Shown here in pieces: positions 34,785 to 42,646 of a stretch of 64,000 bases of DNA; within the stretch, counting starts at the first letter, position 1, and each line of letters begins with the position of its first letter. A program made the position numbers and the translations under genes. Below the pieces are notes generated by a model. That model was not told the origin of the DNA. It was given only the letters and a program-made list of their open reading frames with translations, and made no database searches. The stretch is from assembly GCA_900768465.1 (NCBI GenBank), contig CAAGCY010000025.1, positions 1 to 64,000 on the forward strand, in the 5' to 3' direction. The DNA comes from Alphaproteobacteria bacterium (lineage in GTDB: Bacteria; Pseudomonadota; Alphaproteobacteria; CAAGCB01; CAG-977).

Positions 34785-35698
34785 TCCAAAATCCTTTTGA
34801 TTTGATTCATATCCTGTTCGATTTGGCGTTTCAATTCGATCAAGGACGCGAATTTCTGTTCGGGGCGGATAAACTCCGTCAGTTGGACGCGCAGCCGCTT
34901 GCCGTACAAATCGCCATTGTAATTCAAAATGTGCGCTTCAAGCAAGATGCCTTCTCCGTCGACGGTCGGACGCGTGCCGATGTTGGCAAGGGCTGGCTTC
35001 CATTCGCCGTCAAGCAGGACTTTCGCCGCGTAAACCCCCAGACGCGGCACAATCGAATCGTGCGGCTCGATGTTAATCGTGGGAAAGCCGATGACGCGTC
35101 CGCGCTTGAACCCGTGGACGACGTACCCTTCGATTTCAAACGGACGTCCCGTCAGTTTGGCGGCTTGGGCGACGTGACCGTCGCGGATGAAAGCGCGGAT
35201 GCGGGACGAGGAGATAATCTCGCCGTTGAAATCGCGCAGTTTCGCCACGGGATAAACGGGCAGCGCGGGATAGTTCTTTTGCAGGTATTCGACATCGCCT
35301 TCGCGGTTGTGACCGAATCCGTAATCTTCGCCGACGACCAAAGCCGCCGCGTGCAAGCCGTTGATTAGCACGTCCTCGACAAATTGTCGGGCGGTCGTTT
35401 CGGCAAAAGCGCGGTTGAACGCAAAGACAAAAAAGCCGTCGATGGGCAGGGCGCAAATCGCGCGGACTTTGGCGCGAATCGGGGTGATGCGGAACGTTCG
35501 TCCGCCGGGGCGGAAATACGCTGACGGGTGCGGTTCAAACGTCATCAGCATAACGGGGCGGTGCAGCTGTTTGCCGACCTCGACCGCTTTTTCGACAACG
35601 GCGTAATGTCCCCGATGAAACCCGTCGAAATTGCCGATGGCAATCACGGCGTTTTGGAAAGCTTCGGGCACTTTTCGCCAAGAATGAAAAAATCGCAT
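34781..35698 (-). CDS. ribF: Bifunctional riboflavin kinase / FAD synthetase
   Basis: 305 aa from ATG 35698. The N-terminal FAD synthetase domain has AIGNFDGFHRGH. The C-terminal riboflavin kinase has GFPTINIEP and a TRPTVDG region. It makes FMN and FAD from riboflavin. The ATG is preferred over an upstream TTG at 35743 because family members begin near here and the upstream DNA holds the divergent promoter of the phosphodiesterase gene. First gene of a minus-strand operon through lspA to the M16 pair. Confidence 0.93.
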   Translation of the reverse strand: MRFFHSWRKVPEAFQNAVIAIGNFDGFHRGHYAVVEKAVEVGKQLHRPVMLMTFEPHPSAYFRPGGRTFRITPIRAKVRAICALPIDGFFVFAFNRAFAETTARQFVEDVLINGLHAAALVVGEDYGFGHNREGDVEYLQKNYPALPVYPVAKLRDFNGEIISSSRIRAFIRDGHVAQAAKLTGRPFEIEGYVVHGFKRGRVIGFPTINIEPHDSIVPRLGVYAAKVLLDGEWKPALANIGTRPTVDGEGILLEAHILNYNGDLYGKRLRVQLTEFIRPEQKFASLIELKRQIEQDMNQIKRILE

Positions 35699-35727
35699 TT
35701 GTTTTCCGTCCGTTACCCTCGTATAGT
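35699..35727 (+). promoter_or_regulatory. Promoter of the glycerophosphodiesterase gene
   Basis: TTGTTT at 35699-35704 and TATAGT at 35722-35727 are spaced 17 bp, 29 bp before the ATG at 35756. It abuts the ribF start codon. Confidence 0.6.
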
Positions 35728-35755
35728 AAGCGAAACAAACCAAAGGAGGCTGTTT

Positions 35756-36499
35756 ATGTTTACTTTACCCGTCGTTTTGGGGCATCGCGGCGCGCGCGGT
35801 GTCAAAACGGAAAACACCTTAGAGGCTTTTCGCTATGCTTGTCAATCGGGGATTCGGTGGGTCGAGCTGGATGCCATGCTGACCAAAGACGGAAAAGTCG
35901 TTGTTTTCCATGACGAAGAACTGGACAGGATGGCTGAAAACGCGACGGGCAGACTGGACGAAAGAACGTATGCTGAACTGCAAAACGTCGTTTTGAAAAA
36001 CGACCAAAAAATTCCGACGTTGGCGGAAGTGTTGGACGTTTTGAACGAATACGGCGCGTGCGTCAATGTGGAAATCAAGCCGTCCCGCCCCGAACTGGGG
36101 CGCGAAACGGCGCGCAAAGTGTGGGAAGTCGTCAAGGAAAAAGGATTCGACAATCCCGACAGGCTGTATTTTTCCAGCTTTGTTTGGGACGCGCTGGAGG
36201 AAACGCAGGCTCTTGCGCCGCATATCCGCCGCGGCGTTCTGGTCGAAGACGTGTCGGGCGACTGGCGTCCCGCCGCGAAAAAAGTCGACGCTTATTCAAT
36301 CAATTATGATGCGGATTTGCTGAATCCGCCTTTAATCAAGGAAATTCTGGACGCGGGATACCGGCTGTTGGTCTACACCGTCAACGATTTCGATTTGGCA
36401 AAGTCTTTGCGGGCGCAGGGCGCGGCGGGCGTGTTCAGCGACATTCCCGTTCAAATGGCGCAGGCGCTGGGGGTGAAGCTTACCGCTTTTGCACAATGA
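35756..36499 (+). CDS. Glycerophosphodiester phosphodiesterase family protein
   Basis: 247 aa. Catalytic text: GHRGARG and ENTLEAF at the start, WVELDAMLTKDGKVVVFHDEEL (Glu, Asp and His of the active site), and VEIKPS. It hydrolyses glycerophosphodiesters to glycerol-3-phosphate and an alcohol. There is no signal peptide, so it is cytoplasmic. The start is fixed by AAAGGAGG. Its last 20 bp overlap the convergent rquA gene. Confidence 0.92.
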   Translation: MFTLPVVLGHRGARGVKTENTLEAFRYACQSGIRWVELDAMLTKDGKVVVFHDEELDRMAENATGRLDERTYAELQNVVLKNDQKIPTLAEVLDVLNEYGACVNVEIKPSRPELGRETARKVWEVVKEKGFDNPDRLYFSSFVWDALEETQALAPHIRRGVLVEDVSGDWRPAAKKVDAYSINYDADLLNPPLIKEILDAGYRLLVYTVNDFDLAKSLRAQGAAGVFSDIPVQMAQALGVKLTAFAQ

Positions 36500-37235
36500 C
36501 GCACTGATACAGCCCGAACAGAATTGTCTTTTTGGACCATATCGTTGTTTTCGATTCCCGCATTTCCGCAGGGGCAAAGTCCTGAATGTCTTTGTACCAC
36601 AAGGATTCCGCGAACGGTTCGAACAATCGGTTGAATTGGCGCAAAGGGTATTTCAACGGGTGCCATGCGTGCGGTTTGGCATAGTCGATAAAAACGATTT
36701 TTCCCGACGGCTTTAACGCGTTGAACGCGCGCTTGATTACAGCCGTTTTTCGCGCGTCGGGCAATTCGTGAAGCGTGAAAAACAAAACGGCGACATCGTA
36801 TTTTTTATCGGTCGGATGTGTGAAGTCCCTGACAAGAAGACGCACGTTCAGCCAAGGAGAAACGGACGGAAGTGTATTTTCGATTTGCGGTTTTGACAAA
36901 TCTTCGATGTGATAAACGCCTTGACCGTTCATTTTTTCCGCAATGCTGTTTTGCAGTTTGCCGTCCGCAATACCGAACTGTAAAACATCCGGCTCCGCAT
37001 AAATCTCGTCCGCAACAAGACGCACCAAACGGCTTTGCATAAACCAATTTGTTATTGTCGTCATTAAACCTTTTTGAAAAAAACGGACAACACTTGGCGA
37101 AAAATAACGGCGTTTGTAAACCGATTCAATGTACGGCGGCAAAACGGCGTCGGAATCTTCCACCACGAAATCGACGCGCGGAGGAGGAACGGGTTTCGGC
37201 GATGATGTCGTAAAGTCTTTTTTGGTATCGGTCAT
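36480..37235 (-). CDS. rquA: Rhodoquinone biosynthesis methyltransferase-like RquA
   Basis: 251 aa. The RquA signature is visible: LPPYIESVYKRRYFSPSVV before the S-adenosylmethionine fold, FFTLHELPD in place of the usual post-IV motif, and IDYAKPHAWHPLKYPL followed by FEPFAESLWYKDI. RquA converts ubiquinone to rhodoquinone by replacing a methoxy group with an amino group, enabling fumarate reduction under anoxia. The ATG overlaps the TGA of the response regulator by one base (TGATG), a classic translational coupling. It has an extra Pro-rich ~30-residue N-terminus. Confidence 0.85.
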   Translation of the reverse strand: MTDTKKDFTTSSPKPVPPPRVDFVVEDSDAVLPPYIESVYKRRYFSPSVVRFFQKGLMTTITNWFMQSRLVRLVADEIYAEPDVLQFGIADGKLQNSIAEKMNGQGVYHIEDLSKPQIENTLPSVSPWLNVRLLVRDFTHPTDKKYDVAVLFFTLHELPDARKTAVIKRAFNALKPSGKIVFIDYAKPHAWHPLKYPLRQFNRLFEPFAESLWYKDIQDFAPAEMRESKTTIWSKKTILFGLYQCVIVQKR

Positions 37236-37858
37236 CAGTCTATCAATCCCAAATTTCTGCCCGCAATCACCGCGCCCGTGCGGTTGATGACGTTCAGCGC
37301 CTTTAAAATCGCGGTGACGTGCAGTTTGACGGTGCCTTCGGACAAATCCAATTCGCGGGCGATGATTTTATTCGGCTTTCCCTGTCCCATCAAGCGCAAA
37401 ACATCCAGCTGCCGCGGGGTCAAGATGCCTTTGACGGCGGTGTCTTCGGGCTTGTTTTGCAGACTCAGCAATTCCGACGGCAGGTATAACCCGCCCGCCA
37501 AAATCAGATGCAGAGCGCTGAGAATGATTTTGTTGGACGACGTTTTCGGAATAAAGCCCGATGCGCCGATATCGACGGCTTGCAGGACGTTTTCGGGTTC
37601 GGTTACGGCGGACAGGACGACAATCGGCGTGTCGGGATTGTTTTCTTTCAATCGGCGCAGAGATTCGTGCCACGGCATTCCGGGCATTGCCAAATCCGTC
37701 AAAATTAAATCATAAGCGGTTTTCCCGTCCGCTTTTTGCTGCAATTCGTGATGATTGGACGCGGTGTCGACGGTGATTTCGCTGTCCAAATCCGACAAAA
37801 CCAGCCGCAAGCCGTCCAAAAAAAGCTCGTGATCGTCAGCAATTAAAATTTTCAGCAT
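37235..37858 (-). CDS. NarL/LuxR-type response regulator
   Basis: 207 aa from ATG 37858. The receiver domain starts MLKILIADDHELFLDGL, with the phosphoacceptor in LILTDLAMPGM and the conserved Lys in FIPKTSS. The C-terminal LuxR helix-turn-helix is LTPRQLDVLRLMGQGKPNKI ... LSEGTVKLHV. Upstream open frame extends far but is the antisense of the RNA methyltransferase gene. No sensor kinase is adjacent. Being coupled to rquA, it may sense redox or respiratory state, but that is inference. Confidence 0.9.
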   Translation of the reverse strand: MLKILIADDHELFLDGLRLVLSDLDSEITVDTASNHHELQQKADGKTAYDLILTDLAMPGMPWHESLRRLKENNPDTPIVVLSAVTEPENVLQAVDIGASGFIPKTSSNKIILSALHLILAGGLYLPSELLSLQNKPEDTAVKGILTPRQLDVLRLMGQGKPNKIIARELDLSEGTVKLHVTAILKALNVINRTGAVIAGRNLGLID

Positions 37859-37921
37859 TGGATTCTCCGACAAAAATTGAATATAGTGTAGCGAAAAGTC
37901 ATAGCTAAAGACAGGAAAAAA

Positions 37922-39163
37922 ATGAATACGGCAAAAGTTTTCGATTTGGCGCGTCAGGGCGACGGGCTGATAACGGTCAACGGCAAAAAGGTTTTTATCC
38001 CGAACACGGCGGCGGGCGATACCGTGGAATACCGCATGGTGTCGGATACCCGCGCGGAAGTCGTGCAAGTCCTTGAGCCGAGCGCGGACAGAGCCGTCCC
38101 GCTTTGCCCTTATGCGGCGGAGTGCGGCGGGTGCGCTTTGCAGCAGCTGGGCGCGGACGCGTACAGGGCGTTCAAACTGCGCTGCCTGCGTGAAGCGTTG
38201 GCGGGGCTGGAGCTGCCCGAATTCGACGAGCCTGTTTTCGTTGCTCCGAAAACCAGACGGCGCGTAACGTTCGCCGTTGTGTGGAACGGATTGTTTAGGG
38301 GCTTGGGATTGAACCAAAGGCAAAGCGAAAAAATTTTGCCCGTCGATTCCTGCGCCGTTTTGATTCCCGAACTGGAGCGGCTGATAAAGCCTTTGCGCGC
38401 CGCGGTAACGGACAAAAAACTGCCGTATCCCAAAAAACGCGGTTCGGGTGACGTGTCTTTGCTGTGGACGGATACGGGGGCGGACGTGCTGCTGACTTTG
38501 CCGTTTTCCCCCGATGCGGCGTGGCGCGGGGCTTTGGCGGATTTCGCGGTTGAAAACGGTGTTGCGCGCGTGTCGTGGCGCACGTCGGAACGACAGGAAC
38601 CCGAACAGCTGATTATGCTCCACACACCCGAACTGAAAGTCGGCGACTTTACGCTGAAACCGCCCGCGGGCGTGTTTCTGCAGCCGTCCCAAGCGGGGCA
38701 GGACGCTTTGACCGCCGCCGTCGTCGAATACGTCGGCAAAGCCAAAAAAGTTTACGATCTGTTTTGCGGGGCGGGGACGTTTACTTTGCCTTTGCTGCAG
38801 AAAAAGCGGATTTTGAAAGGGGCGGACAACGCGCCGTTCGCTTTGGAGGCTTTGCGGCTGGCGTCGCAGGGCAGGGTGGAAGTGCAGGAACGCGATTTGT
38901 TCAAAACGCCGCTTTATCCCGACGAACTGGAGGGCTTCAACTGTGTTGTGTTCGATCCGCCGCGCGCGGGGGCGAAAGCGCAAGTTGAACAAATCGTTGC
39001 CACGGGTATTCCCAAAGTCGTCGCCGTGTCGTGCAATCCCGCCAGCTTTGCGCGCGACGCCGAAACTCTGATAAACGGCGGATACACGCTGAAACGCCTG
39101 CGCCCAGTCGACCAGTTCGTCTTTACCCCGCATTTGGAATTGGCGGCTTTGTTCGAAAAATAA
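37922..39163 (+). CDS. TrmA-family 23S rRNA/tRNA (uracil-5-)methyltransferase
   Basis: 413 aa. An N-terminal TRAM-like stretch is followed by a CPYAAECGGCALQQL iron-sulfur Cys cluster near residues 61-70. The catalytic region has FDPPRAGAKAQVE and AVSCNPASFARD, where the Cys of SCNP is the nucleophile. RlmD/RumA-type enzymes methylate U in 23S rRNA; which U cannot be told. The intergenic 63 bp with the response regulator must hold two divergent promoters. It ends 2 bp before the convergent rex stop. Confidence 0.9.
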   Translation: MNTAKVFDLARQGDGLITVNGKKVFIPNTAAGDTVEYRMVSDTRAEVVQVLEPSADRAVPLCPYAAECGGCALQQLGADAYRAFKLRCLREALAGLELPEFDEPVFVAPKTRRRVTFAVVWNGLFRGLGLNQRQSEKILPVDSCAVLIPELERLIKPLRAAVTDKKLPYPKKRGSGDVSLLWTDTGADVLLTLPFSPDAAWRGALADFAVENGVARVSWRTSERQEPEQLIMLHTPELKVGDFTLKPPAGVFLQPSQAGQDALTAAVVEYVGKAKKVYDLFCGAGTFTLPLLQKKRILKGADNAPFALEALRLASQGRVEVQERDLFKTPLYPDELEGFNCVVFDPPRAGAKAQVEQIVATGIPKVVAVSCNPASFARDAETLINGGYTLKRLRPVDQFVFTPHLELAALFEK

Positions 39164-39165
39164 AG

Positions 39166-39780
39166 TCAGTCCTGATTCGCGAATTGCAAAAATCCCGCGA
39201 CAAGGTTTTCGTTGCGGACTTTGATGCCGTCGGGGACTTTCAAAATCGCGGGCGTGAAGTTCCAGATATATTTAAAGTCGGCTTTGACCAAATCGTCGGC
39301 GACCTTTTGCGCGAACGCGCGCGGCACGGTCAAAATGGCGATGTCGGCTTGCGATTCGCGCGCCAGTTCCGACAGGCGGGACACGGGATAAATCGGTTTG
39401 CCGTTGACCGCCGTGCCGACCTTTTCGGGCGCGCTGTCGAACAAAGCCAAAATGTTCAGCCCGTAATCGCTGAACGCGGAATAGTTCGCCAAAGCCATGC
39501 CCAAATGCCCCGCGCCGACGATGAACGCGTTTTTGACCTTTTGAAAGCCGAGCGTGTCTTCGATGGATTCCTTGAGCGCCTGCACGTCATAGCCGACGCG
39601 TCCGCGCCCTTCGTTGTTCAGCAGCTTGAAATCCTTGCGCACCTGCGAATCGTCCACGCCCAGACGCGTTGCGATTTGCGGGCTGGAAATGGTGGGAATC
39701 CCGTCCTCGATATATTCGATCAGCAGGCTGTGATATTGCGCCAGACGGGCGTACACTTTTTCGGAAAGGGGCTGATTCAT
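39166..39780 (-). CDS. rex: Redox-sensing transcriptional repressor Rex
   Basis: 204 aa from ATG 39780, preferred over a TTG at 39810 because AAGGA lies 7 bases upstream. The winged helix covers ISSPQIATRLGVDDSQVRKD (DNA recognition). A Rossmann domain follows with AFIVGAGHLGMAL, and the dimer swap helix is at the C-terminus. Rex binds NADH or NAD and represses fermentation genes when NADH is low. It is divergent from adhE, whose promoter carries a Rex-type operator. Confidence 0.94.
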   Translation of the reverse strand: MNQPLSEKVYARLAQYHSLLIEYIEDGIPTISSPQIATRLGVDDSQVRKDFKLLNNEGRGRVGYDVQALKESIEDTLGFQKVKNAFIVGAGHLGMALANYSAFSDYGLNILALFDSAPEKVGTAVNGKPIYPVSRLSELARESQADIAILTVPRAFAQKVADDLVKADFKYIWNFTPAILKVPDGIKVRNENLVAGFLQFANQD

Positions 39781-39874
39781 AGCATAATTCCTTGAATTTG
39801 TTTGATTCAATCATAGAGGGCTTTTTTTCAAAAATCCAGCCCGAAAGATTTTTCGGCGGCGTTTTAGAAAGTGC

Positions 39875-39903
39875 TTGATTTTTTCGGGGGATTCGATTAT
39901 ATA
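39875..39903 (+). promoter_or_regulatory. adhE promoter
   Basis: TTGATT at 39875-39880 and TATATA at 39898-39903 are spaced 17 bp, about 49 bp before the adhE ATG. Confidence 0.75.
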
Positions 39904-39908
39904 GAAAC

Positions 39909-39924
39909 TGTGAAATAAATCACG
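39909..39924 (+). promoter_or_regulatory. Rex operator overlapping the adhE transcription start
   Basis: TGTGAAATAAATCACG is an inverted repeat with arms TGTGA / TCACg, close to the Rex consensus TTGTGAAATNNTTCACAA. It sits 5 bp downstream of the -10 box, where bound repressor would block initiation. Confidence 0.75.
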
Positions 39925-39951
39925 ATTAACCCAAACAGTTTAGAGGGAACA

Positions 39952-42543
39952 ATGGAAAACGAAGTCAGAACCGCAGAGGATCTTGAGGCCGTCATTACCA
40001 AAGCGCACGAAGCGCAGGCGAAATACGCTTCGTACACGCAGGAACAGGTGGACAAGATTTTCCGTGAAGTCGCGTTGGCGGCTAACAAAGCCCGCATTCC
40101 TTTGGCACAGATGGCTGCCGAAGAAACGGGAATGGGCGTTATGGAAGACAAGGTGATTAAAAACCACTTCGCGTCCGAATACATCTATAACAAATACAGA
40201 AATATGAAAACCTGCGGCGTCATCGAAGAAGACAAAGCCGGCGGTATCAAAAAAATCGCCGAACCCATCGGCGTTATCGCAGGCATCGTTCCGACGACGA
40301 ACCCGACTTCCACAGCCATTTTCAAAACTCTGATTGCGCTGAAAACGCGCAACGCCATTGTCTTTTCACCGCACCCCCGCGCCAAGAAAAGCACCATCGC
40401 CGCCGCCAAGCTGTGCTTGGAAGCCGCGGTCAAAGCCGGCGCTCCGGAAGGAATCATCGGCTGGATTGACGAACCGACCATCGAATTGTCCGATATGCTG
40501 ATGAAACACCCCAAGGTTGACATCATTCTGGCGACGGGCGGTCCCGGCATGGTCAAAGCCGCTTATTCTTCGGGCAAGCCCGCTTTGGGCGTCGGTCCCG
40601 GCAATACGCCCGCGGTCATTGACGAAACTGCCGACATTCAAATGGCTGTTTCCTCGATTCTGCTGAGCAAAACGTTCGACAACGGCATGATTTGCGCGTC
40701 CGAACAATCCGTTATCGCGGTTGACGAAGTGTACGAAGCCGTCCGCAAGGAATTTGAATTCCGCGGCGCATACATTCTGAATGAACAGGAACGCGAAAAA
40801 GTCGCCGCCATTCTGTTGACCCCGCGCGGCGTAAACCCCGCGATTGTCGGTCAGCCCGCTTATAAAATCGCGGAAATGGCGGGAATCGAAGTTCCCGAAG
40901 AAACAAAGGTTCTGATTGGCGAAGTCGAAGACACGACGACCGCCGAACCGTTCGCGCACGAAAAACTGTCGCCCGTTTTGGCTCTGTACCGCGCCAAAGA
41001 CTTTGAAGACGCGATGGAAAAAGCCTACACGCTGGTCGATCACGGCGGCGCGGGTCATACTTCCGTTCTGTATACGGACGAAAGAAAGACCGACAGAATC
41101 AACGCGTTCGGCAACAAAATCCACACCGGCCGCATTTTAATCAACTCCCCCGCGGCGCATGGCGCCATCGGCGATTTGTTCAACTTCAAACTGAACCCGA
41201 CGCTGACCATCGGCTGCGGTTCGTGGGGCGGCAACGCCACCAGCGAAAACGTTGGTCCGAAGCACCTGTTGAACATCAAAACCGTCGCCGAAAGGAGAGA
41301 AAATATGCTGTGGTATAAAGTACCGCCCAAGATTTATTTCAAACGCGGGTCGATGGACTACGCTTTGCGCGAACTGAAAGGCAAAAAACGTGCCTTTATC
41401 GTAACCGACCGCTTCCTGTTCAATTCGGGCGCCGTGAACAACATCACGCGCGTTTTGGACGAAATCGGAACGGATTACCAGATTTTCTTTGACGTGAAGC
41501 CCGATCCCACCCTGTCGACGATTAACGACGCGATGATGATGGTCAAAACGTACGAACCCGATTGCTTTATCGCGCTGGGCGGCGGTTCGCCGATTGACGC
41601 GTGCAAAGTCATGTGGCTGATGTACGAACAACCCGAAATCAAGTTCGAAGACGTCGCCATGCGCTTTATGGATATCCGCAAGAGAATTTGCGATTTGCCC
41701 GCTTTGGGTGCAAAAGCGTCCATGGTCGCCATTCCGACGACTTCCGGTACGGGTTCCGAAGTAACGCCGTTCGCGGTTATTACCGACGACAAAACCCACA
41801 TCAAATATCCGTTGGCGGACTATGCGCTGACCCCGTCCATGGCGATTGTCGACGCGAACTTGGTCGACACGATGCCGCCGGGACTGTGCGCCGCTTCGGG
41901 TTATGACGCGATTGTTCACGCGATTGAAGCTTACGTTTCCATTATGGCGACGAACTTCACGAACTCGAACGCTTTGGAAGCCGCGAAAAAGGTTTACAAA
42001 TACCTGCCGCGTTCCTACAAAAACGGCAAAAACGACCCGATTGCCCGCGAAAAGATGCACTATGCGTCCACGCTGGCGGGTATGGCTTTTGCTAACGCGT
42101 TCTTGGGATTGTGCCATTCGATGGCGCATAAACTGGGCGCCGCGTTCAACATTCCGCACGGTATCGCGAATGCGTTGCTGTTGTGTCAGGTCATTCGCTT
42201 CAACGCAAGCGACCGCCCTGTCAAACAGGCTGCTTTCGCTCAGTACAAATACCCCAATGCGAAAGAAAAGTACGGTCAGATTGCCAACGCTCTGAAATTG
42301 GGCGGCAAAAACGACGACGAAAAGTTGGAATTGCTGCTGCAGGCGCTGACGAACTTGAAGAAAGAAGTCAACATTCCTCTGTCCATCCGCGATTACGGCA
42401 TTAAAGAAGAAGACTTTAACGCCAAGTTGGACGAACTGGTGGAAATGGCGTTTGACGACCAGTGCACGGGCGCCAACCCCCGTTATCCTTTGTTCAAGGA
42501 AATCAAGGAAATCTACTTAAAGGCTTACGAAGGAATCGTTTAA
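39952..42543 (+). CDS. adhE: Bifunctional acetaldehyde-CoA/alcohol dehydrogenase AdhE
   Basis: 863 aa. The N-terminal aldehyde dehydrogenase has the catalytic Cys in FDNGMICASEQS near residue 245. The C-terminal iron-dependent alcohol dehydrogenase has LGGGSPIDACKVMW and the metal-binding GLCHSMAHKLGA. It reduces acetyl-CoA to ethanol, regenerating NAD in fermentation, and forms spirosomes. The ATG follows GAGGGAA. Regulation by Rex is very likely given the operator and the adjacent rex gene. Confidence 0.96.
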   Translation: MENEVRTAEDLEAVITKAHEAQAKYASYTQEQVDKIFREVALAANKARIPLAQMAAEETGMGVMEDKVIKNHFASEYIYNKYRNMKTCGVIEEDKAGGIKKIAEPIGVIAGIVPTTNPTSTAIFKTLIALKTRNAIVFSPHPRAKKSTIAAAKLCLEAAVKAGAPEGIIGWIDEPTIELSDMLMKHPKVDIILATGGPGMVKAAYSSGKPALGVGPGNTPAVIDETADIQMAVSSILLSKTFDNGMICASEQSVIAVDEVYEAVRKEFEFRGAYILNEQEREKVAAILLTPRGVNPAIVGQPAYKIAEMAGIEVPEETKVLIGEVEDTTTAEPFAHEKLSPVLALYRAKDFEDAMEKAYTLVDHGGAGHTSVLYTDERKTDRINAFGNKIHTGRILINSPAAHGAIGDLFNFKLNPTLTIGCGSWGGNATSENVGPKHLLNIKTVAERRENMLWYKVPPKIYFKRGSMDYALRELKGKKRAFIVTDRFLFNSGAVNNITRVLDEIGTDYQIFFDVKPDPTLSTINDAMMMVKTYEPDCFIALGGGSPIDACKVMWLMYEQPEIKFEDVAMRFMDIRKRICDLPALGAKASMVAIPTTSGTGSEVTPFAVITDDKTHIKYPLADYALTPSMAIVDANLVDTMPPGLCAASGYDAIVHAIEAYVSIMATNFTNSNALEAAKKVYKYLPRSYKNGKNDPIAREKMHYASTLAGMAFANAFLGLCHSMAHKLGAAFNIPHGIANALLLCQVIRFNASDRPVKQAAFAQYKYPNAKEKYGQIANALKLGGKNDDEKLELLLQALTNLKKEVNIPLSIRDYGIKEEDFNAKLDELVEMAFDDQCTGANPRYPLFKEIKEIYLKAYEGIV

Positions 42544-42568
42544 CTCCTCCGGATTCCTTCCGAAAGAG

Positions 42569-42602
42569 CAGGCGCGGATTTTTCCGCGCCTGTTGTGTTT
42601 TA
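42569..42602 (+). terminator. adhE terminator
   Basis: A perfect 10-bp stem (CAGGCGCGGA / TCCGCGCCTG) with a TTTT loop is followed by TTGTGTTTT, 26 bp after the adhE stop. Confidence 0.85.
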
Positions 42603-42646
42603 ACGGGATGAAAATTTTTTGATGCGCCGCCGAGCAGGTCGCACCG

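Noticed and set aside
37859..39133. Long minus-strand extension of the response regulator
   Set aside because: It is the antisense of the clearly coding TrmA-family methyltransferase gene and rich in Arg and Gln, as shadow frames here usually are. The receiver domain begins at 37858.
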